From assembly GCF_001643375.1 (NCBI RefSeq), contig NZ_LSHB01000016.1, positions 32,238 through 96,237 of the forward strand: a stretch of 64,000 nt of DNA, given 5' to 3'. The position numbers were made by a program, and so were the translations under genes. Origin of the DNA: Chryseobacterium sp. FP211-J200. Lineage in GTDB: Bacteria; Bacteroidota; Bacteroidia; Flavobacteriales; Weeksellaceae. The notes below the pieces were generated by a model. It worked only from the letters and a program-made list of their open reading frames with translations. It had not been told where the DNA came from and did not search any database. Within the stretch, counting starts at the first letter, position 1; each line of letters starts with the position of its first letter. Positions 53,604 to 62,774 of this stretch are shown in pieces.

Positions 53604-53604
53604 A

Positions 53605-54699
53605 ATGGAAAAATCCACGATGACATTGACCCGAAGAATTCAGCTACTGATTGATCTTCCTGCAAATGAACAAAAAGAGATGTGGGAAAAACTCTACCGG
53701 TATCAGAACCGCTGTTTCAGAGCTGCTAATTTTATTGTTTCCCATCTGTATGTTCAGGAAATGATCAAAGATTTCTTTTACCTCACAGAAGATATCCAAT
53801 ACAAACTTGCTGATGAAAACAAAGATAAAATGGGAATATTCACCCGTTCGAAAACACACACAACTGCACGTATGGTTTTTGATCGCTTCAAAGGAGAAAT
53901 TCCTACAGATATTCTGGGAAGCCTGAACAATACGATTCAATCAACCTTCTCTAAAACTAAAGCCGACTATTGGCAGGGAACAAAATCATTGCGAAACTTT
54001 AAGAAAGATATTCCAATTCCGCTTCCGGTCAAATGCATCAGCAAAATGAAGTATGATCCCGAAAAGAAAGCATATAGCTTCAATATGTTTGCTATTCCTG
54101 TTAAAACGTATTTGGGAAACTACTACTCTGATAAGCGAGTGATAATGGAACGCCTCTTAAGAGAAGAGATAAAGCTTTGCACATCGCAGATCCAGCTGAA
54201 AGCCGGAAAGATCTATTGGCTTGCAGTATTTGAATTTGAAAAAGAAGAACATAAATTAAAACCCGAAATCATTGCAGAGGCTTCCCTGTCTTTGGAACAC
54301 CCGATAGTGGTAAAGGCCAACAATGTGCGAATCAATATTGGCTCGAAAGAGGAGTTCCTGTATCGCAGGCTTGCTATTCAGGCAAGTCAGAAAAGGATTC
54401 AAGACGGTATCGCCTATACCCGTTCAGGAAATGGAGTTAAACGCAAACAGAAAGCATTGTATAAGACAGAGAATCTGGAAAGCAGATATGTAAGTCATCG
54501 GCTTCACCTTTATAGCCGTAAACTTATCGATTTCTGTATCCAGCAACAGGCAGGCACATTGATTCTTAAAAATCAGGAAGATAAAATAGGCATTGCAAGA
54601 GAACAGGAATTTGTGCTTCGCAACTGGAGTTATTATGAATTGCAGACCAAAATAAAATACAAAGCAGAAAAAGCCGGTATTGAGTTAATTATTGGATAG
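53605..54699 (+). CDS. dcas12f: Nuclease-dead Cas12f/TnpB-family protein (dCas12f)
   Basis: Start at ATG 53605, just after the sigma stop; an upstream start would overlap the sigma gene. The 364-residue protein has a Cas12f-like N-terminal WED/REC part (LTRRIQLLIDLPANEQKEMW; DYWQGTKSLRNFKKDIPIPL near 120-150) and a degenerate RuvC part. RuvC-I (about 232-246, PIVVKANNVRINIG) lacks the Asp. The RuvC-II strand reads GTLILKNQ, with Lys at about 322 where Glu is expected. RNWSYYELQTKIKYKAEKAG is the conserved Cas12f/TnpB helix, and the protein then ends, without RuvC-III or zinc ribbon. It should bind guide RNA and DNA but not cut. Confidence 0.88.
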   Translation: MEKSTMTLTRRIQLLIDLPANEQKEMWEKLYRYQNRCFRAANFIVSHLYVQEMIKDFFYLTEDIQYKLADENKDKMGIFTRSKTHTTARMVFDRFKGEIPTDILGSLNNTIQSTFSKTKADYWQGTKSLRNFKKDIPIPLPVKCISKMKYDPEKKAYSFNMFAIPVKTYLGNYYSDKRVIMERLLREEIKLCTSQIQLKAGKIYWLAVFEFEKEEHKLKPEIIAEASLSLEHPIVVKANNVRINIGSKEEFLYRRLAIQASQKRIQDGIAYTRSGNGVKRKQKALYKTENLESRYVSHRLHLYSRKLIDFCIQQQAGTLILKNQEDKIGIAREQEFVLRNWSYYELQTKIKYKAEKAGIELIIG

Positions 54700-54704
54700 A
54701 AAAA

Positions 54705-54795
54705 ATAACGAGGGTGCTTGTACACCCGCAGGGTGAGGTGTTGAACACTCACTAAATACTCAGTGAGTATATACAACGGCGTGGGCTCTTTTTTT
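54705..54795 (+). ncRNA. Putative dCas12f guide RNA
   Basis: The element begins within 10 bp after the dCas12f stop. It can form GGGTG/CACCC (54712-54727), GTGA-GTGT/ACAC-TCAC with one bulged G (54733-54752) and ATACT/AGTAT (54756-54770). ACTCACT (54747-54753) can alternatively pair with AGTGAGT (54762-54768). It then reads ATACAAC (54771-54777), the style of 3' repeat end seen before Cas12f guides. The putative guide GGCGTGGGCTC (54778-54788) follows and runs into T7 (54789-54795), which may end the transcript. The 5' end is uncertain. Confidence 0.75.
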
Positions 54796-54864
54796 ACTTA
54801 TGTTTTAAAATACTTCAAACGCTCATTAATAAATTAAAGGATTACTTCAGGGTAATAACTTTTA

Positions 54865-54900
54865 TATTTAAGGCTCAACCATCTAGTTGAGCCTTAAATA
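54865..54900. terminator. Bidirectional terminator
   Basis: A perfect 15-bp stem TATTTAAGGCTCAAC (54865-54879) / GTTGAGCCTTAAATA (54886-54900) separates the guide RNA locus from the converging Zn/Cd ATPase gene. Confidence 0.75.
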
Positions 54901-54959
54901 TGAATTACAAATGTACTTTTACAGCATCTCTGTTTTTTAAATACTTATAAATAGCATTA

Positions 54960-57005
54960 TTAAAAAGTCATTCTTTGAATTCTGACAGCATTTAATATAG
55001 CTAATAGAGCAACTCCTACGTCAGCAAAAACTGCTTCCCACATTGTTGCTAATCCACCAGCTCCCAAAACCAGTACAATCGCTTTTACAGCAAAAGCAAG
55101 AAAAATATTTTGCCAAACAATCTTCCGGGTTTGCTTTCCGATATTGATTGCCATCGGTATCTTGCTTGGCTTATCGTCTTGAATGACTACGTCTGCGGTC
55201 TCAATGGTTGCATCACTTCCCAATCCGCCCATTGCAATACCTACGTCGCTCAAGGCAACAACAGGGGCATCATTGACGCCGTCTCCCACAAAGGCAACTG
55301 TTTCATTTTGTGATTTGATCTCTTTTACTTTGTTAACCTTATCTTCCGGCAGCAGGTCACCGAAGGCGTTAGTTATTCCCAGTTGATTTGCAACAAATTG
55401 TACAACAGTGCTCTTGTCTCCGCTTAACATCGTAGTTTTTACACCTAAAGCTTTAAGTTTATCAATGCTCAGCTGTGCATCGGCTTTTATACTGTCTGCA
55501 ATAGTAATGTAGCCTGCAAATTTTCCGTCATATGCGATTGCAATTATTGTATAAACGATCTGCGTAGGGTCAAGATCATATTTGATATTGAACTTATCCA
55601 TCAATTTAAAATTTCCCACAAGCAGATCTTTCCCGTTGATATTGGCTTTCAATCCGTGCCCAGGAATTTCTTCTGTATTTTCTAATTGTATAGAATGGTC
55701 GATTTCGCCGACATATTGATGGATTGCCGTAGCGACCGGATGGGTACTTTTGCTTTCTAAAGCATTTACCATCTTCAGAATTTCATCTTTATTAAATTCA
55801 GATTTTAAAGTAACTTCCTGAACTTTAAAGACGCCCTCGGTCATTGTTCCGGTCTTGTCCATTACCACATTTTCAATATTGGCGATAATGTCTAAAAAAT
55901 TACTTCCTTTAAACAGTATACCGTTCTTTGAAGCTGCGCCAATTCCGCCGAAATAACCTAGAGGAATGCTAATAACCAAAGCGCAAGGACAAGAGATCAC
56001 TAAGAACACTAATGCTCTGTAAAGCCAGTCACGGAAAACATAATTTTCCACGAACAGATATGGTAGTAGGCATATCAGTACTGCGAGTCCGACGACAATG
56101 GGTGTATAAATCCTTGCGAATTTTCGGATAAAAAGTTCGGTAGGTGCCTTCTGAGCCGTCGCATTTTGTACTAATTCCAGAATTTTGCTCAACTTACTGT
56201 CTTCGTAAGCAGTTGTCACTTTTACCTGAGCAATAGTCTGTAGATTGATCATTCCGGCAAGCACACTCTCACCTTTGTTTTTGGTATCAGGCTTACTCTC
56301 ACCAGTTAATGCAGCGGTATTGAACGATGCGGATTCACTTACCAACTCTCCGTCCAGAGCCAGCTTCTCTCCTGATTTTAGCTGTACAATATCCCCAATT
56401 CTCGCCTGTTTGGCAGGGATGATCTTTGGTTGGTTACCTTCAAGAATGGTCACCTCATCAGGACGCTGATCCAACAATGCTTTGATATTATTCTTTGCTC
56501 TCGAAACAGCAAGTGTCTGGAAAACCTCTCCTACACTGTAGAAAAGCATAACAGCAACCCCTTCCGGATATTCACCGATTGCAAATGCACCTATAGTAGC
56601 AATGCCCATTAGAAAAAATTCCGAAAACACGTCACCTTTGGCGATGCTTTCATACGCTTCTTTTAGAACGGGTAGACCGACAGGCAAATAAGCCACCGCA
56701 TACCATACGATCCGTACCCAGCCTTGAAACCACTCCTGCGGAAAAAAGTTATCCAGTACGATCCCTATCAAAAGTATAACCAGAGAAACAATTGCTGGTA
56801 AAAACATTTGAAATGTATTTTTCTCACCATCGTTATGGTCATGTTCATCATCGTCACTGTGCGTTTCAGATTTATTATTCTCTGTAGAGCAGCAGCTATC
56901 ATTATTAAGCAATTTTTTGGCACCTGCGTCTTTGTAAATTTTGCCTTCCTGCGCTGTACAACAAAGCTGGTTTCCTTCCTCGTCGTAAATATGTTTGTGT
57001 TCCAT
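54960..57005 (-). CDS. Zn/Cd/Pb-type P1B ATPase (CPC motif)
   Basis: The 681-residue pump begins with Cys pairs (GNQLCCTAQEG and NDSCCSTENN) and a His/Asp-rich linker (HSDDDEHDHND). It has the LTGESKPDTK loop, the ion-binding motif VISCPCALVISIP, MDKTGTMTEG for phosphorylation, SKSTHPVATAIHQ, and FVGDGVNDAPVVALSDVGIA. The Cys-Pro-Cys motif with the acidic His-rich N-terminus points to Zn(II)/Cd(II)/Pb(II) export (ZntA/CadA group). It is the last gene of the leftward efflux operon, 18 bp after the adaptor gene. Confidence 0.92.
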   Translation of the reverse strand: MEHKHIYDEEGNQLCCTAQEGKIYKDAGAKKLLNNDSCCSTENNKSETHSDDDEHDHNDGEKNTFQMFLPAIVSLVILLIGIVLDNFFPQEWFQGWVRIVWYAVAYLPVGLPVLKEAYESIAKGDVFSEFFLMGIATIGAFAIGEYPEGVAVMLFYSVGEVFQTLAVSRAKNNIKALLDQRPDEVTILEGNQPKIIPAKQARIGDIVQLKSGEKLALDGELVSESASFNTAALTGESKPDTKNKGESVLAGMINLQTIAQVKVTTAYEDSKLSKILELVQNATAQKAPTELFIRKFARIYTPIVVGLAVLICLLPYLFVENYVFRDWLYRALVFLVISCPCALVISIPLGYFGGIGAASKNGILFKGSNFLDIIANIENVVMDKTGTMTEGVFKVQEVTLKSEFNKDEILKMVNALESKSTHPVATAIHQYVGEIDHSIQLENTEEIPGHGLKANINGKDLLVGNFKLMDKFNIKYDLDPTQIVYTIIAIAYDGKFAGYITIADSIKADAQLSIDKLKALGVKTTMLSGDKSTVVQFVANQLGITNAFGDLLPEDKVNKVKEIKSQNETVAFVGDGVNDAPVVALSDVGIAMGGLGSDATIETADVVIQDDKPSKIPMAINIGKQTRKIVWQNIFLAFAVKAIVLVLGAGGLATMWEAVFADVGVALLAILNAVRIQRMTF

Positions 57006-57023
57006 TACAGTTATTTTAAAAAT

Positions 57024-58280
57024 TTAATCTTCGTGTTCACCTGAATTACTTAGCTTAGCATTGACAAAAAATGCGCCTTTTACTACTATTTCAGCATTTG
57101 CCGGAATTTCATTGACAGCTGTAATCGCCGTGTAACCCATATCAGAAGAACCTTTCACAACTTCTATCTTTTCGAAATTAGTCATTTTTTCTTCTTTGTT
57201 AGATATTTTCTTTTCATTTAAATGTTCATCTTCTCCCTCTTCTTGATGCTCTTCAGCCTTTTTGTCTGTTTTGATAAAAATGAAATATTTGCTGTCCGCT
57301 TCTACAATGGCTTCATTGGGAACCGCAGGCGTGGTACTTTTATCGAGACTTACGATTCCTGTGATATTCATTCCGTCGATCAATCCGGATTTGTTTCCTG
57401 TTACAGAACAGTGAACGGAGATTGTTTTGCTGTCGTTTTCAAAGGATGAACCAATGCTGTAGATTATGGCATCGTACTCGGTTTCAGGATTATTTGTTAA
57501 TTTAAAATGAACGATTTGTCCCACTTTCATTTTTGGCAGATCCTTTTCAAAAACCTGCAAATCAAGATGTAGGGAACCATTATCTATAATTTCCGCAACG
57601 GGCGATGAGATGTCAACGTAACTTCCAATTTGTGAGGAAATAGTACTTATCGTTCCACTGATTGGTGATGTGATAACTAAACCGGATCGCAAATTTCCAT
57701 TATTGACATTGGCGGGATTGATGCCCATAATCTGAAGCTGTCTCTGCAAAGATGATCTTTGTGTTCTGAGGGTTTTCAGTTCAGCATCTGAACTCTGAAG
57801 GTTCTTCTTTGCGCCGGCATCATTATCAAATAATTCCTTTTGTCTCCTGTATTCTTGTTCTGCAAATGCAATCCTGCTTTTCACGGTCAGGTATTGCTCT
57901 TGCAACTGAATGTATTCCGGATTTGAAATGGAGGCAATTACCTGTCCTCTTCTTACAAAATCCCCGATCTGTACATTCAAAGTTTTAATAATCCCACCAT
58001 ACATTGATGTGACGGTCGCTTTATTATTGTTCGGAACTCTAAGTGCTCCATTGGCTTTGATGGTAGAAGTCAATTCCTTCATCTCAATCTTTCCTAGATT
58101 GATGCCAACCGCTTTAATCTGTTCTTCAGACAGGCTTGCTATGGTCTGTGGAACCTCATCACCGTGTTCTTCTGCCTGCTCAGTTTTGATTTCGCTTTCC
58201 GATTCTGTGTTGGCCTCCTTCTTTTCACAGCTCATAAGAATAACAAAAACGAAAGCAGTATAGATGATATTTTTTTTCAT
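57024..58280 (-). CDS. CusB/CzcB-type periplasmic adaptor
   Basis: The 418-residue lipoprotein (signal MKKNIIYTAFVFVILMSCEK) has the adaptor architecture. A barrel-sandwich half-motif with SMYGGIIKTLNVQIGDFVRR is followed by a coiled hairpin (YLTVKSRIAFAEQEYRRQKE), a second lipoyl half with SPISGTISTISSQIGSYVDI, and beta-barrel and proximal domains. His/Glu-rich patches (QAEEHGDEV and AEEHQEEGEDEHLNEKK) fit metal sensing or binding. It links the inner-membrane RND pump to the outer-membrane channel. Its start is 2 bp from the pump's stop. Confidence 0.92.
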   Translation of the reverse strand: MKKNIIYTAFVFVILMSCEKKEANTESESEIKTEQAEEHGDEVPQTIASLSEEQIKAVGINLGKIEMKELTSTIKANGALRVPNNNKATVTSMYGGIIKTLNVQIGDFVRRGQVIASISNPEYIQLQEQYLTVKSRIAFAEQEYRRQKELFDNDAGAKKNLQSSDAELKTLRTQRSSLQRQLQIMGINPANVNNGNLRSGLVITSPISGTISTISSQIGSYVDISSPVAEIIDNGSLHLDLQVFEKDLPKMKVGQIVHFKLTNNPETEYDAIIYSIGSSFENDSKTISVHCSVTGNKSGLIDGMNITGIVSLDKSTTPAVPNEAIVEADSKYFIFIKTDKKAEEHQEEGEDEHLNEKKISNKEEKMTNFEKIEVVKGSSDMGYTAITAVNEIPANAEIVVKGAFFVNAKLSNSGEHED

Positions 58281-58281
58281 A

Positions 58282-61200
58282 TTATTTATTGATTAAAGAG
58301 TTAATGATGACTACAGACTGATTGACCTGTTGAATGGATTCCAGATACTTTAGCTGAATATTGGTTGCAGTCTGCAGAGCGAAAAGATATTCGACGTAGG
58401 AGATTTCTCCGGTTTTGTAACCGAGCTGACCTGCTTTTACAATTTTTTCTGCATTTGGAATAGCCTTACCTACATAATATTCATATTGCTGCACATCCTG
58501 CTTATATTGCTCTAAGGCATTCTCAAGTTGAACTGTCAATTGCCTTTGCTGGAGTTTTGCGTTCGATTCTGCCATTTGCCTCTGATAATCCAAAGACTGG
58601 ATTCTCGCTTTCGTCGCTCCAAAAGTCAAAGGAATTGAAATTCCAAGATTGGCAATGTGAAATCGCTTTCCTGCATCAAAATATTTTTCCTGCCCATTGA
58701 GTGTATGAAAACCTATGATCGACTGGTTCGTGTAACCCAAACTGAACTCAGGTAAGCCCTGCGATAGCTCTACGTTTTTATTTTTATCGGCAATTTCCAT
58801 TTCCTGATAAAATGCTTTGACGGTTGGATGGCTGGAAATCGCTGTACTGTCAAGAACATATTCCGCTTTCATCGGTTCATAATTTTCTTTAAACAAAACC
58901 TTTATATCATCGTCTGTATTTAATAGTGCTTTCAGATTTTTGTATGCATTATCAAGATAAATTTTATTCTGATTTAGCAATAGACCGATCTCCCCTTTCT
59001 GAGTTTCTGCTGTACTGATTTCAATTTTTTTGATGTCACCTGCATTGAATCTGACAGTGGCTATCCTGATAAAATCCTGATAAAGGCTGTCGAGCTTCAT
59101 CAGTTTGGTCTGGTTGTAGTGCAGATATTCAATCTGGTAAAAATAAGTTCTGACCTGCCTTGCAACTTCGTTGGCGGTGATGTCTTTACTGATCTGTTTA
59201 GCTTTAATCTCTTCTGCAATCAGGTCTTTTCTGGCTTTAAACAAAGTCGGAAATGGGATGCTCTGCGAAATGGAAAACGACTGATCGAACTTCGGACTGC
59301 TGTATTGACCTAACTGTGCATTGAAATTCATTTTTGGAAGTTCATTAGCGGTCGGTTTCAAGGCCTCGGAAACTTTAATATCCAATTCTTTCGTTTTTAT
59401 TGAATAACTATTGCTCAATGCCATTTCTGTAGCCTGTTCCACAGAAAGTGTTTTTGTTGTTTGAGCATTCAATGTTTGTCCGACAAGTAGAAATCCTAAC
59501 ACGATAATTGTTGTCAAAGATTTCATCTTCATATTTTTAATTCTGAAGTTACTGTTGAAAATGATGTAAAGAATCGGTAGAACAAATAGCGTTAGAAACG
59601 TCGCAGTGATCAAGCCACCTATTACCACCGTTGCCAAAGGTTTCTGAACTTCTGCTCCAGCTCCTGTCGAAATTGCCATTGGAAGAAATCCTAATGAAGC
59701 CACTGTTGCGGTCATCAGAACTGGCCGAAGTCTAGTTTTAGTACCTTCTACGACACGTTTCATAAGATTTGTTTCGCCCTCTTTTTCCAGCTGATTAAAT
59801 GTTCCTATGAGGACAATTCCGTTGAGAACAGCAACGCCAAACAATGCGATAAAACCTATTCCGGCACTGATACTGAATGGCATATCTCTGATCAATAAAG
59901 CGAAGATCCCGCCGATGGCACTCATTGGAATGGCCGTGAAAATCAATGCAGCCTGTTTGAAAGAGCGGAATGTAAAATACAGTAAGAAAAAAATCAGAAG
60001 TAAAGACACAGGAACAGCAATCAGCAGTCTCTTGCTTGCAGCCTGCAGATTCTCAAACTGTCCGCCGTAGGTGAAATAATATCCTGAGGGCAGCTTTATT
60101 TGTTGTTCAAGTCTGCTTTGAATATCATCGACTACACTTTCTACATCCCGACCTTTGACATTAAAACCTACAACTATTCTTCGTTTCCCTTCTTCTCGAC
60201 TGATCTGTGCCGGGCCGAGTTTATAGCCGATATTAGCCACTTGAGAAAGTGGGATCTGGTTTCCTGTATTGGTGGATATCATCAGATTATTGACATCATC
60301 GATATTGGTTCGGTGAAGACTGTCGAGTCTGACTACCAGATCAAAACGTCTTTCGTTCTCAAAAACCTGACCAGCAGATTTTCCTGCAAAAGCTGTACTT
60401 AAAGTATTGTTAACATCCTCAATACTTAATCCATAGTTTGCCATTCTTGTACGGTCGTACTCTACATTGATCTGTGGCAGCCCGCTGATGCGTTCAATTT
60501 GTGGAGCAGTAACCCCATCAACAAATTGAATGACTTTGCCAACCTTATCTGCGTAAATTGCAAGGGAATCCAAATTTTCACCAAAGATTTTCACCGCCAC
60601 ATCCTGACGGATTCCAGTCATCAGCTCATTAAAGCGCATTTGTATAGGCTGGTTTTTCTCGAAAAATACACCGGGAATCAATTCTAGTTGTTCTGAAATT
60701 TCGTCCGCTAATTCATCATAAGATTTATCACTTTTCCATTCTTTTTGTGGCTTTAAAACAATGATCAGATCTGTAGCTTCAAAAGGCATTGGGTCGGTAG
60801 GTACTTCGGCAGCCCCTGTTTTTCCCACCACCATTTTTACCTCATCAAATTTTTTGATAATTCTAGAAGCCTGCATTGAAGTCTCAATGCTTTGCGACAG
60901 GGAGCTTCCTTGAGGCAAGATGCAATGAAAAGCAAAATCGCCTTCCTGTAACTGTGGGATAAATTCGCCACCCATTCGACTGAATAAAAATAGGCTCACT
61001 GCAAATAAAAGTACCGTAACGGAAACAATTATAACCTTGATTTTGATAGCTCTTTTTAGTAATGGCTGATAGACACCCTGTAGTTTATTCATCAGCTTAT
61101 CTGAAAAAGTTTCCTTTCGTGATATTTTTTTTGATAAAAATAATGCGCTCATCATCGGGATATAAGTCAGCGATAGGATCAAAGCTCCCAAAATAGCAAA

Positions 61201-62646
61201 CCCTACTGTTTTTGCCATCGGTGTAAACATTTTCCCTTCAACACCGACCAAAGTTAAAATAGGAATGTAAACGATCAGAATGATGATCTCGCCAAATGCC
61301 GCACTATTTCTGATTTTTGAAGCAGAAAGAAAAACTTCTTCATCCATTTCAGTTTGCGTCAGTTTTTGAGTAGATTTCCGTAATCCTAAATGGTGAAGTG
61401 TTGCTTCCACAATGATGACAGCTCCATCGACAATCAATCCGAAGTCGATTGCGCCTAAACTCATCAAATTGGCACTGACCCCAAAAACATTCATCATCCC
61501 TAATGCAAAAAGGAGCGATAACGGAATAGCTGATGCAACGATCAATCCCGCTCTTAGATTTCCTAAAAATACGACCAAAACAAAAATAACAATCAATGCA
61601 CCTTCAATCAGGTTCTTTTCCACTGTGCTGATTGCTCTTCCAACAAGATTTGTCCTGTCCAAAAATGGTTCTATTACAATATCATCCGGCAAAGATTTTT
61701 GGATCGTAGGAATTTTATCCTTAATCAGGTTTACAACTTCATTGCTGTTGGAGCCTTTTAGCATCATTACAATGCCGCCAACAGCATCTACATTACCATT
61801 GTATGTCATAGCTCCGTAACGAACTGCACTTCCAATACGAACATCAGCTACATCCTTAATGAAAATAGGGACATTTCCTTTGTCATTCTTGACTGCTATA
61901 TTTTTAATATCCTCGAGAGAAGTTACGACACCTATGCCACGGATAAAATAAGCATTCGGTTTTTTGTCTATGAAAGCACCTCCTGTGTTCTGATTATTTT
62001 TCTCCAATGCAGTAAAAAGGTCTGTGATGCTGATCCCCATTGCTCGGAGCCGATTGGGATCGACAGCCACTTCATATTGTTTCAGTTCCCCTCCAAAACT
62101 GTTGACCTCCGCAACTCCCGGCGTTCCGTTCAGTTGTCTTCTGACGATCCAGTCCTGCATCGTTCTGAGCTCCTTAGATGAATATTTTTTTTCACTTCCT
62201 TTCTTCGGATGCAAAATATACTGATACACATCTCCTAAGCCCGTACTCACAGGAGCAAGTTCTGGCGTGCCAACACCTTTTGGAATTTCTTCTGAAGCTT
62301 CTTTTAATTTTTCACTGATCAGTTGGCGTGCAAAATATATATCGACATCTTCTTTAAATACCACGGTAATGACAGAAAGACCGAATCTTGAGATACTTCG
62401 AGTCTCTTCAATATCTGGTATATTGGCGATGCTTTGCTCAATGGGGAAAGTGACCAGCTGTTCCACTTCCTGACCCGCAAGTGTTGGACAGACAGTTATG
62501 ATCTGCACTTGATTGTTGGTGATATCGGGCACAGCATCAATGGGCAATCGGTTTGCGCTCCATACACCCCATAGTATCAGTAACAAGGTCATTATTCCTA
62601 TGACGATCTTGTTGTTGATGCTAAATTTTATGATTTTATCTAACAT
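58282..62646 (-). CDS. CusA/CzcA heavy-metal RND pump fused to TolC-type channel
   Basis: The 1454-residue protein contains a complete HME-RND pump (about residues 1-1040): GVWSANRLPIDAVPDITNNQ at the start, the proton-relay segment GAIDFGLIVDGAVIIVEATL, and the permease repeats. A second signal-like stretch follows (LTTIIVLGFLLVGQTLNAQ), then a TolC/CusC-type outer-membrane efflux domain of about 400 residues (LSVEQATEMALSNSYSIKTK ... YKTGEISYVEYLFALQTATN). Such fusions are recurrent in Bacteroidetes. It exports divalent metal or Cu/Ag out of the cell with the adaptor downstream. Confidence 0.93.
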   Translation of the reverse strand: MLDKIIKFSINNKIVIGIMTLLLILWGVWSANRLPIDAVPDITNNQVQIITVCPTLAGQEVEQLVTFPIEQSIANIPDIEETRSISRFGLSVITVVFKEDVDIYFARQLISEKLKEASEEIPKGVGTPELAPVSTGLGDVYQYILHPKKGSEKKYSSKELRTMQDWIVRRQLNGTPGVAEVNSFGGELKQYEVAVDPNRLRAMGISITDLFTALEKNNQNTGGAFIDKKPNAYFIRGIGVVTSLEDIKNIAVKNDKGNVPIFIKDVADVRIGSAVRYGAMTYNGNVDAVGGIVMMLKGSNSNEVVNLIKDKIPTIQKSLPDDIVIEPFLDRTNLVGRAISTVEKNLIEGALIVIFVLVVFLGNLRAGLIVASAIPLSLLFALGMMNVFGVSANLMSLGAIDFGLIVDGAVIIVEATLHHLGLRKSTQKLTQTEMDEEVFLSASKIRNSAAFGEIIILIVYIPILTLVGVEGKMFTPMAKTVGFAILGALILSLTYIPMMSALFLSKKISRKETFSDKLMNKLQGVYQPLLKRAIKIKVIIVSVTVLLFAVSLFLFSRMGGEFIPQLQEGDFAFHCILPQGSSLSQSIETSMQASRIIKKFDEVKMVVGKTGAAEVPTDPMPFEATDLIIVLKPQKEWKSDKSYDELADEISEQLELIPGVFFEKNQPIQMRFNELMTGIRQDVAVKIFGENLDSLAIYADKVGKVIQFVDGVTAPQIERISGLPQINVEYDRTRMANYGLSIEDVNNTLSTAFAGKSAGQVFENERRFDLVVRLDSLHRTNIDDVNNLMISTNTGNQIPLSQVANIGYKLGPAQISREEGKRRIVVGFNVKGRDVESVVDDIQSRLEQQIKLPSGYYFTYGGQFENLQAASKRLLIAVPVSLLLIFFLLYFTFRSFKQAALIFTAIPMSAIGGIFALLIRDMPFSISAGIGFIALFGVAVLNGIVLIGTFNQLEKEGETNLMKRVVEGTKTRLRPVLMTATVASLGFLPMAISTGAGAEVQKPLATVVIGGLITATFLTLFVLPILYIIFNSNFRIKNMKMKSLTTIIVLGFLLVGQTLNAQTTKTLSVEQATEMALSNSYSIKTKELDIKVSEALKPTANELPKMNFNAQLGQYSSPKFDQSFSISQSIPFPTLFKARKDLIAEEIKAKQISKDITANEVARQVRTYFYQIEYLHYNQTKLMKLDSLYQDFIRIATVRFNAGDIKKIEISTAETQKGEIGLLLNQNKIYLDNAYKNLKALLNTDDDIKVLFKENYEPMKAEYVLDSTAISSHPTVKAFYQEMEIADKNKNVELSQGLPEFSLGYTNQSIIGFHTLNGQEKYFDAGKRFHIANLGISIPLTFGATKARIQSLDYQRQMAESNAKLQQRQLTVQLENALEQYKQDVQQYEYYVGKAIPNAEKIVKAGQLGYKTGEISYVEYLFALQTATNIQLKYLESIQQVNQSVVIINSLINK

Positions 62647-62774
62647 TTAATTTTAATTTTATTGAAATTGCTTACGAATTCAACATAGCCACAAAATCCT
62701 GTAAAAAGTACAGTAATCGTAACCATTAAAGACACTGCTTTACGGCAAAATCTTTAAAAAACTGTCAAAAAAAA

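Noticed and set aside
53476..53604. N-terminal extension of dCas12f upstream of 53605
   Set aside because: It lies inside the sigma coding region in another frame and does not resemble Cas12f. The ATG one base after the sigma stop fits better.
53605..54699. IS200/IS605 transposon with TnpB
   Set aside because: No TnpA, no subterminal hairpin ends found, the protein is catalytically dead, and it is coupled to a sigma factor.
54705..54795. CRISPR array at the dCas12f locus
   Set aside because: Only one repeat-like end (ATACAAC) and one guide are present; no second repeat and no cas1/cas2 genes were seen.
24093..57334. GGCGTGG words at 24093, 48118 and 57328 as targets of the putative guide
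   Set aside because: They match only the first seven guide bases, lie inside coding regions and show no G next to the match.
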